Made by a program: the position numbers and the translations under genes. Positions 54,778-64,000 of a DNA stretch of 64,000 bases are shown piece after piece (positions within the stretch are counted from its first letter, which is position 1; every line of letters begins with the position of its first letter). The stretch comes from Orobanche coerulescens. Taxonomy: Eukaryota; Streptophyta; Magnoliopsida; Lamiales; Orobanchaceae. The notes under the pieces are model-generated. The model had not been told where the DNA came from and ran no database searches. It saw nothing but the letters and a program-made list of their open reading frames with translations. The stretch spans positions 153,498,096-153,562,095 of the forward strand of contig CM065802.1 in NCBI GenBank assembly GCA_033398695.1, in the 5' to 3' direction.

Positions 54778-56300
54778 CCTATTACAATATGTGAACATGG
54801 TGATAAATATTTATATTTTAATATATTCATGTGTGTTATGTTTATTTCCATATTTGAGCACGACGATGGTGATATTTTTGTACAAGTGTTTCCCTACTTC
54901 TGTTTTGATGTGGTGACACATTCAATTTTTGATTTTTTTTGTTGAGGGAGAGACGAGAAACTCCACCCACCTGTATCAGAGGTCCCTTGACAAGGCAGGT
55001 GTTAAATCGAGGGATGTGCACTAATGGCAGCCCTGCAAGGGAGAGAACCAACGAGACACGAATCCAGCAACAAACCTTGCAATATTTCAACAAAGTATTG
55101 TCACCACACAGATTCGAACCCGCAATGTCAGAGTGTTTCCACCTCAACCACCTTGCAACTTACCATCAGTCTATGCCCCTGGGACTTCAATTTTTTATTT
55201 TTATTTATGGCATTGTCGCCTTTTGTTTCATTTTATGTTTTTTTATTTTCACTTTTTGATATATTTTGTGATATTTAGAGTTTTCATCTGAGTATTGCTA
55301 TTTTTCAAATGTTTTCAATTCCTGCATAATTTGGGTGATATTTTCTGAAAAATGTTCCTATTGCAATATGTGAACATGGTGACAAATATTATATTTTAAT
55401 ATATTCATATGTGTTATATTTATTTCCACATTTGAGCATGGAAATGGTGATATTTTTGTACAAGTGTTTCCCTATTTCTGTTTTAATGTGGTGACACATT
55501 CAATTTTTTATTTTCATTTATGGCATTGTCGCCTTTTGTTTCATTTTATGTTTTTTTTTTCACTTTTTGCATATATTTGGTGATATTTAGAGTTTTTCAT
55601 CTCACTATTGCTATTTTTCAAATGTTTTCAATTCCTGCATAATTTGGGTGATATTTTTTGAAAATGTTCCATTATAATATGTGAACATGGTGACAAGTAT
55701 TATATTTTAATATATTCATATGTGTTATATTTATTTCCACATTTGAGCACGGAGATGGTGATATTTTTGTACAAGTGTTTCCCTACTTCTGTTTTAATGT
55801 GGTGACACATTCAATTTTTAGATTTGTTTAGTTACAATATATTTACTTCAATATGTTATCTCATAGATGATAATATTTAGAGGTACTTGTCACCGGAGTG
55901 TTAATATATAATTGTGACAATAATTCTTTTTATTTTACTCATGTTAGTGTTTCCACACATGCATTGTTCTAGTGATATTCTATTCAAAAATTTCTATTAT
56001 TATGTTTGTATGCGGTAACCTTTTGTGCAAATATTTGTATACTTCTATGTTCATATTGTGAGACTTATTATGTTTGATTCAGTTGCGGTATGTTTATTTC
56101 CAAATGTTATCTTTTATATGGTAATATTTAAAGTTATTTGTCATTAGATTGTTAGTGATGGTAACAGTGAGTCTTATTAAGATATGAAAATGTTTCCACG
56201 GGTATGTATTTCGATTGGTGATATTTTTTACAATTCAAACTTTGTAGCAAAAATTATTGTCATAATTTGAATTGATATTGTTCGATTTTTCTACAAGGGT
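54778..56300 (+). repeat. ~310-bp tandem array (right part)
   Basis: A unit containing GTGAACATGGTGA, ATTTTTGTACAAGTGTTTCC, GGTGACACATTCAATTTT and GGCATTGTCGCCTTTTG recurs near 54790, 55370 and 55680 with high identity, then in diverged form to about 56300. It is interrupted by a SINE and, on the left, by the 31.7-kb nest. No coding content. Confidence 0.85.
54931..55185 (-). mobile_element. tRNA-derived SINE (TSD TTCAATTTTT)
   Basis: A 255-bp insertion in one tandem unit, flanked by TTCAATTTTT (54921-54930 and 55186-55195). On the minus strand it starts GTCCCAGGGGCATAGACTG, has an A-box-like TGGTAAGTTGCAAGGTGG and a B box GGTTCGAATCT about 45 bases later, and ends in CTCCCTCAAC plus a short A-rich tail. 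Pol III boxes, size, A-tail and duplication fit a plant SINE. Confidence 0.82.
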
Positions 56301-56819
56301 TTGAGAACTACTCGAATTTTGTGACGAAGAAAACAGCGAAGACATGAAGAAGTGAATGAATAAAGGAATTAATATTGGATTGTGGGATATTAATTGTATT
56401 CAAGATAAGGATTCAAATCATTAATATTGCCAAAACTTTCCTATTCTTTTTCTTCTAATTATTGAGGCAGTTTTTTCATATTAAAATGCTATACTATTTT
56501 ATCCTTGGTAAGGAAGCTCATTCAAAATCATTCCAATGGAACTAAACCAGAGTCACATCTTACATCTCTTGAAATAGAATCAGCAGAATTTGATTCAGAT
56601 GTATCAAATTCAAATTAATATCCAACAACGGACTAAGGTTTTATAGATACGGTAGATTTAATAGATTAAATGCACTAATACATACACCATACATACTAAA
56701 TCAAGATATAACAATGGGAGCTAGGGGGTTGGATACATATTACAAAATCACCAGGGGACTTCAAACTGATAAGTAAATAACTACTCTCGAGAACATGACA
56801 TCATCTAGTTCTTGAGGAT

Positions 56820-57256
56820 TCAAGAATTATATTTGCAGGTATCGGTACCTGAAAAAAGTAAACAGCGTATCAAAACTAATAAGCTACTTATTTAACTTCA
56901 ATTTTCTCATCACCAAATAATCTATTAAATCAATCACACTGAGACGAAAACTACGTTAAGAAGGAACAAAGAGACGTACTGGGATCGGTGGAGGTAATCA
57001 TGCCAGAGCCAGCGAAGTAACAATTGGAATAAGTTTGATAGAAAGCATTCATGACAAACGAGGCGTGGGCTCTCACATTGTCGGGCTCAAAGCAAACGCC
57101 TCCCAACTGAATCGGGTGGCAGTTCACTTCCTGACCACAAACATAGTCTATGTTGGCCTGCAATTCAGGATCAGTCGCCTCTACCTTTGGCACGCACCAC
57201 TTCTTGTCGTCCACAGTCGGTGGTGGCACAGATGGCTTTGGAACAGGCAACTGCAT
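56820..57256 (-). CDS. X8/CBM43 callose-binding-type protein, two exons visible, N-terminus uncertain
   Basis: Exon 57256-56980 encodes a proline-rich start (LPVPKPSVPPPT) and the X8 domain: KKWCVPKVEATDPEL, NIDYVCGQEVNCHPI, GGVCFEP, VRAHASFVMNAFYQTY and NCYFAGSGMI, ending TDPS. The donor ATCCCA|GTACGT and acceptor TTTTTTCAG|GTACC bound a 131-bp intron (56979-56849). Exon 56848-56820 gives TDTCKYNS and stop, supplying the sixth conserved cysteine, so the domain is complete. X8 domains bind beta-1,3-glucan in the cell wall or at plasmodesmata (family knowledge). It strongly resembles the olive pollen allergen Ole e 10 type. No signal peptide follows the ATG at 57256. A further exon may lie upstream (ATG at 57346 with a GTAAAT donor at 57304, but the intron would be only 54 bp), or the 5' end is lost. 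TATA-like TTTTATAAG on the minus strand is near 57413-57421. Confidence 0.75.
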
Positions 57257-57304
57257 ATCACCATCGTCATATCAGAGGTGCCCAAAGTCTAATTTGTCAT
57301 TTAC

Positions 57305-57959
57305 CAAGAAACAAGGCTTGAGCACTATTGCGTCGAGTAGAGCCATGTGGGCTTGGCAACGCCGACCCACATGAGTGGATCCCAAACTTGTTGAACTAAC
57401 CACCCACCTTAATACTTATAAAATAACTTTCAAGGTGTTGTTTTCCAATGTAGGATATGACTTTTTATAAAGATTCAGCTTAAGGACACTCTTATAGAAG
57501 TGGAATATGACTTTTCTAATGTCTATTCAATGAAGGAAACACACTCCTACAAATATTTACAGACAATGTCTACAACCGAGTAAGAGTTTCCATACAAGTG
57601 GTTTACATATTTGTCAAGTCTCTTTTCACACTTGTATATATCACTCAGGAGAGCTTATAGAATATACGATCGAGTTTGGAGTTTATAGGTAGAATACTTT
57701 GAGAATTTGTGACACAGTTTCTTTTATTTCATAAATCGTATTCCAGATTCCGGTCTATGTTCTAAAATCGCTGGAAGATTGATAATTAGAACTTTGTAAT
57801 TTTGGTGCTCCGGACAAGCATCGTCATTAATACAGGAAGATTCAAGTCATAGTTGTTTAAGCCCACGCCATAGCCAAAGATAGTGTGTTTAAGGTTGTTA
57901 GTTTATGAGGGAGTGACACACGTACAAATCCAAACTATACACCAGTGCACAAATACTAC
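57305..57959. other. Upstream flank of the X8 gene, no gene seen
   Basis: AT-rich with one partial repeat (GGATATGACTTTT near 57451 and GAATATGACTTTT near 57502). It may hold the promoter and first exon of the minus-strand X8 gene. No transposon ends are evident. Confidence 0.45.
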
Positions 57960-58770
57960 TTAATGAAAGAGTTTTGAGAGGGATTAGGACGTTTCTCCGT
58001 ACAATTAATTGTGTAGTGTTCTTTCAGAATCCAGTTGTAAAACAAATAAAACTAAAACTAATCGCCTCAAAATATATAAAAATAAAGGGATGGGAGTTCG
58101 CAAGCCCGTGCGGTGAGTATGCAACATCATTTGAGGAATTATGTTCTGATTGGGGCATAATTTATCAAAGCTCACTACACTCCTTAATTTAATACACAGT
58201 ATACACTTGATGAATGAAATAATTGAACCCTGAAAGATATTGTGAATGTTTTGTTAATAAGTTAAGGGCTGCCTCATAACACGTGGGAGGAAGTTATTCG
58301 GACAGATAACCACAATCTGATAAAAAAAACTACATAAAGGAAAAGACAAAACTTCTTATGACCTATGAAAACGACACAAACCAACTTTTAAATATCTTAA
58401 AGTATGTGGGTGTTTGGCTAAGGTGACTTGAAACCAAACAAATCCACGATTGGACCTGATAGTTGATGGCATATTTATTGTTTATGCATAAAATATCAGT
58501 GCATAATCGCAAGTACAAAATTCATGAAATGCATGAGGGAACTGAGTCTGTAAATGTTGTTTCCTTGAAAACAGTTATCCATACAAATAGATGATAAAAT
58601 CAAGTTCAAATAAAAGAACTTTAGAAACCACAAGTAGTTCAACTCGTGTGAATGGTGAACTAAGGCAGAGTAAGCGATCAAAAACGGCCTACTCGTTTGA
58701 TACTAATTTTGTGGCCTATGCGATAAATGATGAGGCAAAGACCATTCAGGAAGCATTGTCTAGTCTTGAT

Positions 58771-59107
58771 TAGGGGTGTAAATCAATTCAAACAAACCGA
58801 ACGTATGAATAGTCGAACTTGTTTGAAATGTTATCGAGATTTAAACATTATGTTTGAGCTTGATTGAATTAGTAATTGAGCCGAGTTCGGACGAGCTTTA
58901 ATCGAACCGAACACGAATCGAGCTCGAATAACTTGAATTTCTACATGTATTTATAATTTTTATTCAAATCGAGCCGAGCTCGAGCCGAGCTTTATATCTT
59001 ACCAAATACAACTAATTGTGTCCTATAATGAACCAAGCTCGAATGAGCTTTTTACTAATCAAATTCGAGTTGCGTATCGAGTAGTTTGAATTTGATTTTC
59101 AGCCCCA
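58771..59107. mobile_element. hAT-type MITE (8-bp TSD GTCTTGAT)
   Basis: 337 bp flanked by GTCTTGAT at 58763-58770 and 59108-59115. Ends TAGGGGTGTAAATC and (reverse complement) TGGGGCTGAAAATC form an imperfect terminal inverted repeat extending to TTCAAAC. An 8-bp duplication and TAGGGG-type ends are typical of hAT. The interior has repeated GAGCCGAGCTCGAG palindromes and no ORF. Removing it restores the copia RT text. Confidence 0.88.
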
Positions 59108-59241
59108 GTCTTGATGCTCCTTTCCGGAAAGTGTCAATAAACAATAAGATTCATTCCATCACGCAAAATCATACTTGAGAATTAGTTTATCTCCCACTAA
59201 GTTGCAAGCTTTAGGATGTAAATGGTTCCTAAAGATAAAAT

Positions 59242-59543
59242 GTAATGTTAATGGATCAATCTCGCTTGTTACTAAAGAGTTTAAACCGAAAAAAGGTTAT
59301 GACTTATGTTCAGATGCTATTTGTGATTGTTGCTTTTCACAATCTCGCGATTCATAAGATGAATGTGAAAACTGCATTTCAAATGGTGAATTAGAATAAT
59401 GTAATGTTAATGGATCAATCTCGCTTGTTACTAAAGAGTTTAAACCGAAAAAAGGTTATGACTTATGTTCAGATGCTATTTGTGATTGTTGCTTTTCACA
59501 ATCTCGCGATTCATAAGATGAATGTGAAAACTACATTTCAAAT

Positions 59544-59545
<2 letters not shown>
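59242..59545 (+). repeat. 159-bp tandem duplication in copia RT
   Basis: 59242-59400 is repeated from 59401, with one visible difference (CTGCATTT against CTACATTT) up to AAATGG. The high identity means the duplication is much younger than the copia fragment. Confidence 0.93.
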
Positions 59546-59604
<59 letters not shown>

Positions 59605-59855
59605 GGGCGTTCTATGCAGTATAAGTATTAGATGCAGTACTTTACAGTACTAATTTATGCATGAGTTTTGTACTAATTTGCATGAAATATATGCATTTCG
59701 TGCATCAAAATTTCAATGCATCGATATTTTGATGCATATAATGCATATTTTAATGCATTGCAATTTTGATACACGAATTGCATATATTTCATGCATAATT
59801 AGTACAAAACTCATGCATATTTGCAATTCGCAGTATAAGAACCATTCTCACTTGA

Positions 59856-59892
<37 letters not shown>
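59546..59892. mobile_element. Palindromic MITE in a TA site, flanked by (TA)n
   Basis: The (TA)n runs 59546-59601 and 59859-59892 bracket a 257-bp element. It contains a long inverted repeat: TATGCATGAGTTTTGTACTA (about 59656) pairs with TAGTACAAAACTCATGCATA (about 59800). The outer ends share GTTCT and GCAGTATAAG. It interrupts copia RT in an ATATAT stretch, so TA is the likely target. Superfamily not settled; Tc1/mariner-type is possible. No ORF. Confidence 0.72.
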
Positions 59893-59897
<5 letters not shown>

Positions 59898-60157
59898 AAC
59901 CAAAGGGTTCAATTGCACCTGCTCAAGATAAAAAGATGTGTAAACTTGCGAGGTCATTGTGTGAGCCCAAAGAGGCTCCTAAGCAAATGATACATCAAGT
60001 TTGACAAAACTATGTTGTTAAATGGATTCAAACTGAATGAATGTGACAAATATGTATACATTAAAGGCAGATCTGAATCATATGTCATAGTTTCTTTTGA
60101 TCATGTGCAACGATAATAAAATAATCATGCATACAAAAAGAATGTTGAATTAATATT

Positions 60158-61184
60158 TGTTGAGTATAATGTGAATAAAATGGCTTTAAACCGAGAAGAA
60201 AACGGAAAATAAAAAATATGTAGGAAGTGGAGGCAAGAGTGAACTCTCTGTCTTTAAGACGAATTTGCCATGTACGAGTGCTTTCGGTTTGATTGGCAAT
60301 CGTCTCCCAAGATACAACCACTTATAACTTTTCTGAATAGCAGCACAACAAATTCAGAAAACAAATGAACTAGACTTATGTGGAACTCTCTTGTTAATAT
60401 GCAGAAAGGTATATGGAATGACAAAGGATATTATGCTGCAATATGGTAAAAAATTCATAATGAAAGACCTCAGCAATGCATAGTATTTATAATGCATGAA
60501 AGTTGCTTCAAAGGTTGCAACTTTCTGCACTAAAAAGGTGCACCTTTTCTGGACCGAAAAGACACCTATTGAAGTTGAAAGGGTTCCAATAGAACTTGTT
60601 GGAATCTTCAGGGGCCAATCTGGTAATAATCGAAAGGTTGTGCCTTTTCGATTAGTCTGATGAACCTTTTCGTAATATTTAAAAGTTCATGTCCATTTGA
60701 GTAATAACTTTTCAGATGTAATTTAAATTAATATTTAATTAATTTAATTATTAAATTAATAGGCCCCAAAGCCCAAGCTCAAGTCTCAAGCCCAGGCCCG
60801 AGCCCGAACCCGGCACGGCCGGCCGGTGGCGGCGCGCGCGCGTGTGGGCTTCACCAAACCTACATGTGTGTAGATCCTCTCCCCTCTAAAACTTTGGGTG
60901 CCCCTTGGGGCTCAAACCAAGGGTAAATAAACCCTTCAGAATTATTATTCCCCCCAATGTGGGATGGAACATTTTCCCATCCCTCAACTTCCATTTTCTA
61001 CTCAAAATAGCTATCTTTGATCATTAATATCTCATTCACCCGAAATTGGTTTTGAGAAATTTAAAATGCTAAATTCATCTACGTCAAATGTAGATTCCAA
61101 ATATATAATTGCTTATATATTTACATCAAAGATTTCTACTTCAATTATTTATTTTAAATTAGTAAATGAACCAATTTTCCAACA
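60158..61184 (-). mobile_element. Copia solo LTR (TSD ATATT)
   Basis: Flanked by ATATT at 60153-60157 and 61185-61189. Minus-strand start TGTTGGAAAATTGG, end ATACTCAACA. It shares blocks with the copia LTR at 53728-54757 (TCCCACATTGG, a GC-rich GCGCGCGC tract near 60832, the TCTGTC...GAATTTGCC block), which fixes its orientation. Removing it restores the copia RT text across the site. Confidence 0.92.
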
Positions 61185-62840
61185 ATATTTCCACAAGAAA
61201 GACTTGTGTCAAGCTGATGTGATTTTCGGAATCAAAATGAGCAGAATGTCATAAGGTATTCTCTTGTCACAATCTCCCTACTTTGAGAAGGTGCTCAAGA
61301 AGTGCAATGATTTTGACATTCCACTTGCAAAATGCCCACATATCATTATTTATTCGGTTAAGACTAGAAAGTGATCCACTAGCTCATCTTAACTATTCAG
61401 GTGTAAGTAGGATTCTATTGTACATTAAGAATTACACAAGGCCTGATTTTGCATTTGTTTTGAACAAACAAAGTAGGTTCACGAATAATCCGTGTAATAT
61501 CCGAAATTTTTGTTCCGGATATTTCTCGGTTGCCGAGTGTCGGTATTATTTTTCTCGATAATTGATTTTTGTGTTTATATAGTCGCGTGTGATTATTTGT
61601 TGCATGGTGTTTCGTTTCGGATCGATGATGTTGTCCACGAGCGTTTCGTCGTGTTCGTTCCGTGCGTTTTTTGGAAAACCGGGGCGTCGAGTCTTGGCGG
61701 TTGGGCACCGGCCGGCCATGTGAGACAGTGACCGGCCAGGTGCACACGAGCAGGGCGCACGATCCGGCGCTCGTGCGGCCCTGACTGCACGCGCACGAGC
61801 AAGTGCTCGTGCCCGGTGCTCGTGTGTCCCGGCAGATTGCTGACAGTGGCCGCGCACGACCCGGCGCACGACCGGCCGCTCGCGCGTATCTGCCCGTGCG
61901 TCGCTGGGCAGTATATATATGATCGAGCAGACGGGTTTACACCCATTTTTCTCATTTCTCTCCTTTCCTTCCGCGGCTGGGGCTTGGAGGACATGATGAT
62001 ATGTTGTTCAACTATCAATCCACGAAGTTCTTGAGTTTCTAATGTCGATTAATCATCCCATAACCTCCTCCGATCGCCCGAATCAAAGTTAGATTTCCTA
62101 AAAATCTAGTTTTCGCGAAATTTGGGATTTTGTTTGATTTCGTCCATTTGATCCGTAATAACCTAGATTAGTGATGGATTATTGATTATTAAGTTGTATT
62201 CTACCAATTTCCTTGTTGTTCCATGGTTGGATTACTAATGATTCGTCGTTTTGGCAAGTTCTTATCGACGCCTTGAAGGTGTCCGGTAAAAGGTCCTACA
62301 GGGGATTCGGGCGTTATACGATTATTACTCCTCGTTCGGTCATTAATTTATTGATGATATGTCTTAGGAACGAAATCCTTGTGAAGAACTTGAGTCGGAA
62401 CCCTTCCGTTCGTTGTCTTCTTCGAGGTCCGAGGTTTCCCGGTTAGACCGTGTTCTTCGGAGTGTTCGGTATCGGTTACTGAGACAAGTATTCTACTTAT
62501 ACGATTTGTGTCTTGTGAATGAGTTTACATATTGAATTTGCGATGATTTGGTTTATCTTAGTGGATATGATTCGTGTGATTTGGTTATTCGAGTGTTTAT
62601 TGGTATTAATGATATTCTTGCTTGTCTAACGTTGTAAAGTCGTGTTGGTCATGTTAGTTGCGTGATTCGTGTTGGGCTTGATTGCTTGGGTTTGAGGTAT
62701 GGTGTTGATTATAATTATTGTGTTGGATTGATTATACACTTGGACATGTATTTTGGTGTATGATTAGAGGTTCGAACGTATTTGTATTAAGGTGTGTTAT
62801 TCGTGGTGATGTGTTGCGTCGTTTTATATGTGTTGGGAAG

Positions 62841-63095
62841 TGAGTGTGTGTGGTCCAGGTACGGTCCGTGTGACCTTAGAGTTCGGTACATGATGTGTAC
62901 GAACAGAGTGTGTGGTCCAGGTACGGTCCGTGTGACCTCTGGAGTTCGGTACATGATGTGTACGTACGAACCGAGTGTGTGGTCCAGGTACGGTCCGTGG
63001 GACCTCTGGAGTTCGGTACATGATGTGTACGAACAGTGTGTGTGATCTAGGTACGGTTCGTCGTGACCTCTGGAGTTTGGTACATGATGTGTACT
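62841..63095 (+). repeat. Minisatellite in solo LTR
   Basis: Four units of about 62-67 bp, each with GTGGTCCAGGTACGGTCCGT or a variant and GTTCGGTACATGATGTGTAC. Confidence 0.93.
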
Positions 63096-63425
63096 AACAG
63101 TGATTGTGTGAATAATGTTTTGATGTTAATCTCGAACACATGATGATATTTTCACTATGGTGTTTTGAAGTAAGAACAGGGCTGAGGCCTTGACGATTTC
63201 CGAAAGCGGTTTTGTAAATTTGGGACTCGAGGTCCAAAGAGTTTATACTTTAAAAAATCCCGAGATGCCGAATTTAATCTTAAAGACTTCATCACTCGTT
63301 TACTGATTAATAAAACCTCTCGGGGATGTTTTGACAATTGATTGTTGTATTTGATTCGTGATTGCTTTTTGTTTGATACATTTCGTATACTATTATACTT
63401 GCACTAGTAAAACAATGGAGTTTTA

Positions 63426-63470
63426 CTAACCCCCGAGTAATCGGGGGGTGAATGTCTGTTTTGCGTCCAG
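63426..63470 (+). other. Branch-like CTAAC, extended hairpin and acceptor-like site
   Basis: CTAAC (63426-63430), then ACCCCCGA-GTAA-TCGGGGGG (63429-63448), the longest stem of the families here, then TTTTGCGTCCAG|G. Confidence 0.55.
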
Positions 63471-63778
63471 GTACATGCTGGTTCGGGGGAGCAGCCACAG
63501 GATCGGCACAGGGAGTGACGAGCTACAATACTAATCAAGAGTTGATAGTTGGTCGGGTTAAGTTGTATCGACCGAGTTCTAGTCAGACTTCCGCTGTTGT
63601 GTGCTTTTACCCCTGCGTGGGTATTTATTGTAAAGAGTTATATTTCATCTCGTTTACGTTAGTTGTGTGACCCCATCGGTCCATGTAGTTGTATTATAAT
63701 TGACCTTACTGGTCTGTATTATTGTAATGAGTGACTCCGGTCGGTCAAGTTTTTGGTAGTTCTGTGTTGTTTAGCCTG

Positions 63779-63803
63779 GTAGGTCCTCGCGGGGAGGGTC
63801 TAC
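63779..63803 (+). other. Terminal LTR hairpin (solo LTR)
   Basis: GTAGGTCCTC pairs with GAGGGTCTAC over a 5-base loop, 37 bases before the LTR end. The third pair is A-T where related families have G-C. Confidence 0.7.
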
Positions 63804-64000
63804 GACATGTAATATTCCCATATGGTCTGGGGGTGTTACAATCCGAGCAAAGGGCAATGGAAAGCATTGGTTACGATACTTAAAGTAGACTTTGAGTTTT
63901 GGCTACAAGTTGTTTTGGAGTGTTGAAATGATGCATTGATGTTAATTGAGTTTCGGACATGAAAGGCTTCTATTCTAGAATTGTGTACGTCATTTACTAT

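Larger units (their letters stand above)
61493..63840 (+). mobile_element. Solo LTR, Tekay-like (TSD ATCCG)
   Basis: 2348 bp, TGTAATATCCGAAATTTTT to CTGGGGGTGTTACA, flanked by ATCCG at 61488-61492 and 63841-63845. U3 (61740-61905) has repeated GCACGAGC/GCTCGTGC motifs before TATATATAT (61912-61920). A degenerate donor-like AATCAAAGTTAG is near 62089 and a mutated GC-donor-like GAGACAAGTA at 62480-62489. The CTAAC hairpin and acceptor-like TTTTGCGTCCAG (ending 63470) and the terminal hairpin follow. Confidence 0.93.
57960..64000 (+). pseudogene. Old plus-strand Ty1/copia pol, broken by four insertions
   Basis: Recognisable in order: integrase end (CGEYATSFEELCSDWGIIYQ; GLPHNTWEEVIRTDNHN at about 58265); RT start RQSKRSKTAYSFDTNFVAYA and KTIQEALSSLD (58650-58770), continuing as APF after a hAT MITE; LGCKWFLKIKCNVNGSI (about 59210) and HKMNVKT (59480-59540); then KQTKGF after the palindromic MITE; LLNGFKLNECDKCVYIKG (60015-60070). 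A copia solo LTR interrupts at 60158; the text resumes with QADVIFGIKMSR, SDPLAHLNYSGVSRILLYI and RPDFAFVLNKQSRFTNN. A second solo LTR (61493-63840) interrupts, and it resumes PSKGQWKALVTILK at 63841. Stops throughout show great age. Confidence 0.88.

Noticed and set aside
55095..55150. GATTCGAACCC as part of a functional tRNA gene
   Set aside because: Only a B-box-like arm is present on the minus strand; there is no acceptor stem or anticodon arm, and duplications with an A-tail fit a SINE.
57257..57346. First exon of the X8 gene from ATG at 57346 with donor at 57304
   Set aside because: The frame fits, but the intron would be 54 bp with a weak polypyrimidine tract, and the peptide is not a convincing signal sequence; kept only as a possibility in the gene entry.
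61546..62034. Several open frames in GC-rich DNA of the 61493 solo LTR
   Set aside because: Same explanation: GC-rich U3 just before a TATA box, with repeated GCACGAGC motifs and no recognisable domain.

Overview
The window looks like nuclear DNA from a flowering plant, probably a dicot with a large, repeat-rich genome. Nearly all of it is LTR retrotransposon sequence nested in layers. The only candidate host gene I can support is a small minus-strand gene for an X8 (CBM43) carbohydrate-binding protein at 56820-57256. There are no bacterial, organellar or rRNA genes.

Layout. (1) 1-6569: E1, a decayed Ty3/gypsy element of the Tekay/Del chromovirus type, entering the window inside gag and ending in a 2.4-kb LTR. 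It sits in the leader of E2 (6570-16432), a second Tekay-type element. A reverse-oriented solo LTR (13544-15681, TSD TATAT) lies inside the E2 3' LTR. E2 itself interrupts a minus-strand LTR whose remnant is 16433-17073. (2) 17074-19531: AT-rich DNA with a microsatellite and an old ~1.1-kb tandem duplication. (3) 19537-22202: solo LTR with TSD AGACT. (4) 23096-54777: one deep nest, flanked by the 5-bp repeat CCTAT and placed inside a local ~310-bp tandem array. The outer shell is a copia-type LTR. Inside it are a minus-strand gypsy element R (LTR 23278-25200, remainder 49794-50281) and a truncated minus-strand Ty1/copia element (50282-54757). E3 (25202-49793), a gag-only element, sits at the LTR/polypurine junction of R. 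E4 (31449-46972), a chromovirus with a nearly intact pol, sits in the 3' LTR of E3. E5 (32683-42229), a young E1-family element, sits in the gag of E4 with TSD GAGAT. (5) 54778-57290: tandem array with a tRNA-derived SINE, then the X8 gene. (6) 57960-64000: an old plus-strand copia pol broken by a hAT MITE, a palindromic MITE in a TA site, a copia solo LTR (TSD ATATT) and a Tekay-type solo LTR (TSD ATCCG).

The most interesting signal is a shared layout in the long LTRs of seven divergent families here. In LTR sense the order is: an array of short family-specific palindromes or GC-rich motifs; a TATA box; a splice-donor-like site; an acceptor-like site and short exon; a GC-type donor AG|GCAAGT; a family-specific minisatellite; a branch-point-like CTRAC joined to a CCCC-loop-GGGG hairpin; an acceptor-like TTYAG|G; and a second hairpin just before the LTR end. 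The stem of that last hairpin shows compensatory base changes between families. I infer that these LTRs carry spliced, structured transcripts. The sequence patterns are directly visible; the splicing is untested.

Polyproteins are mostly broken by stops that look like C-to-T or G-to-A changes and by small indels. Only the E4 pol frame is close to full length.
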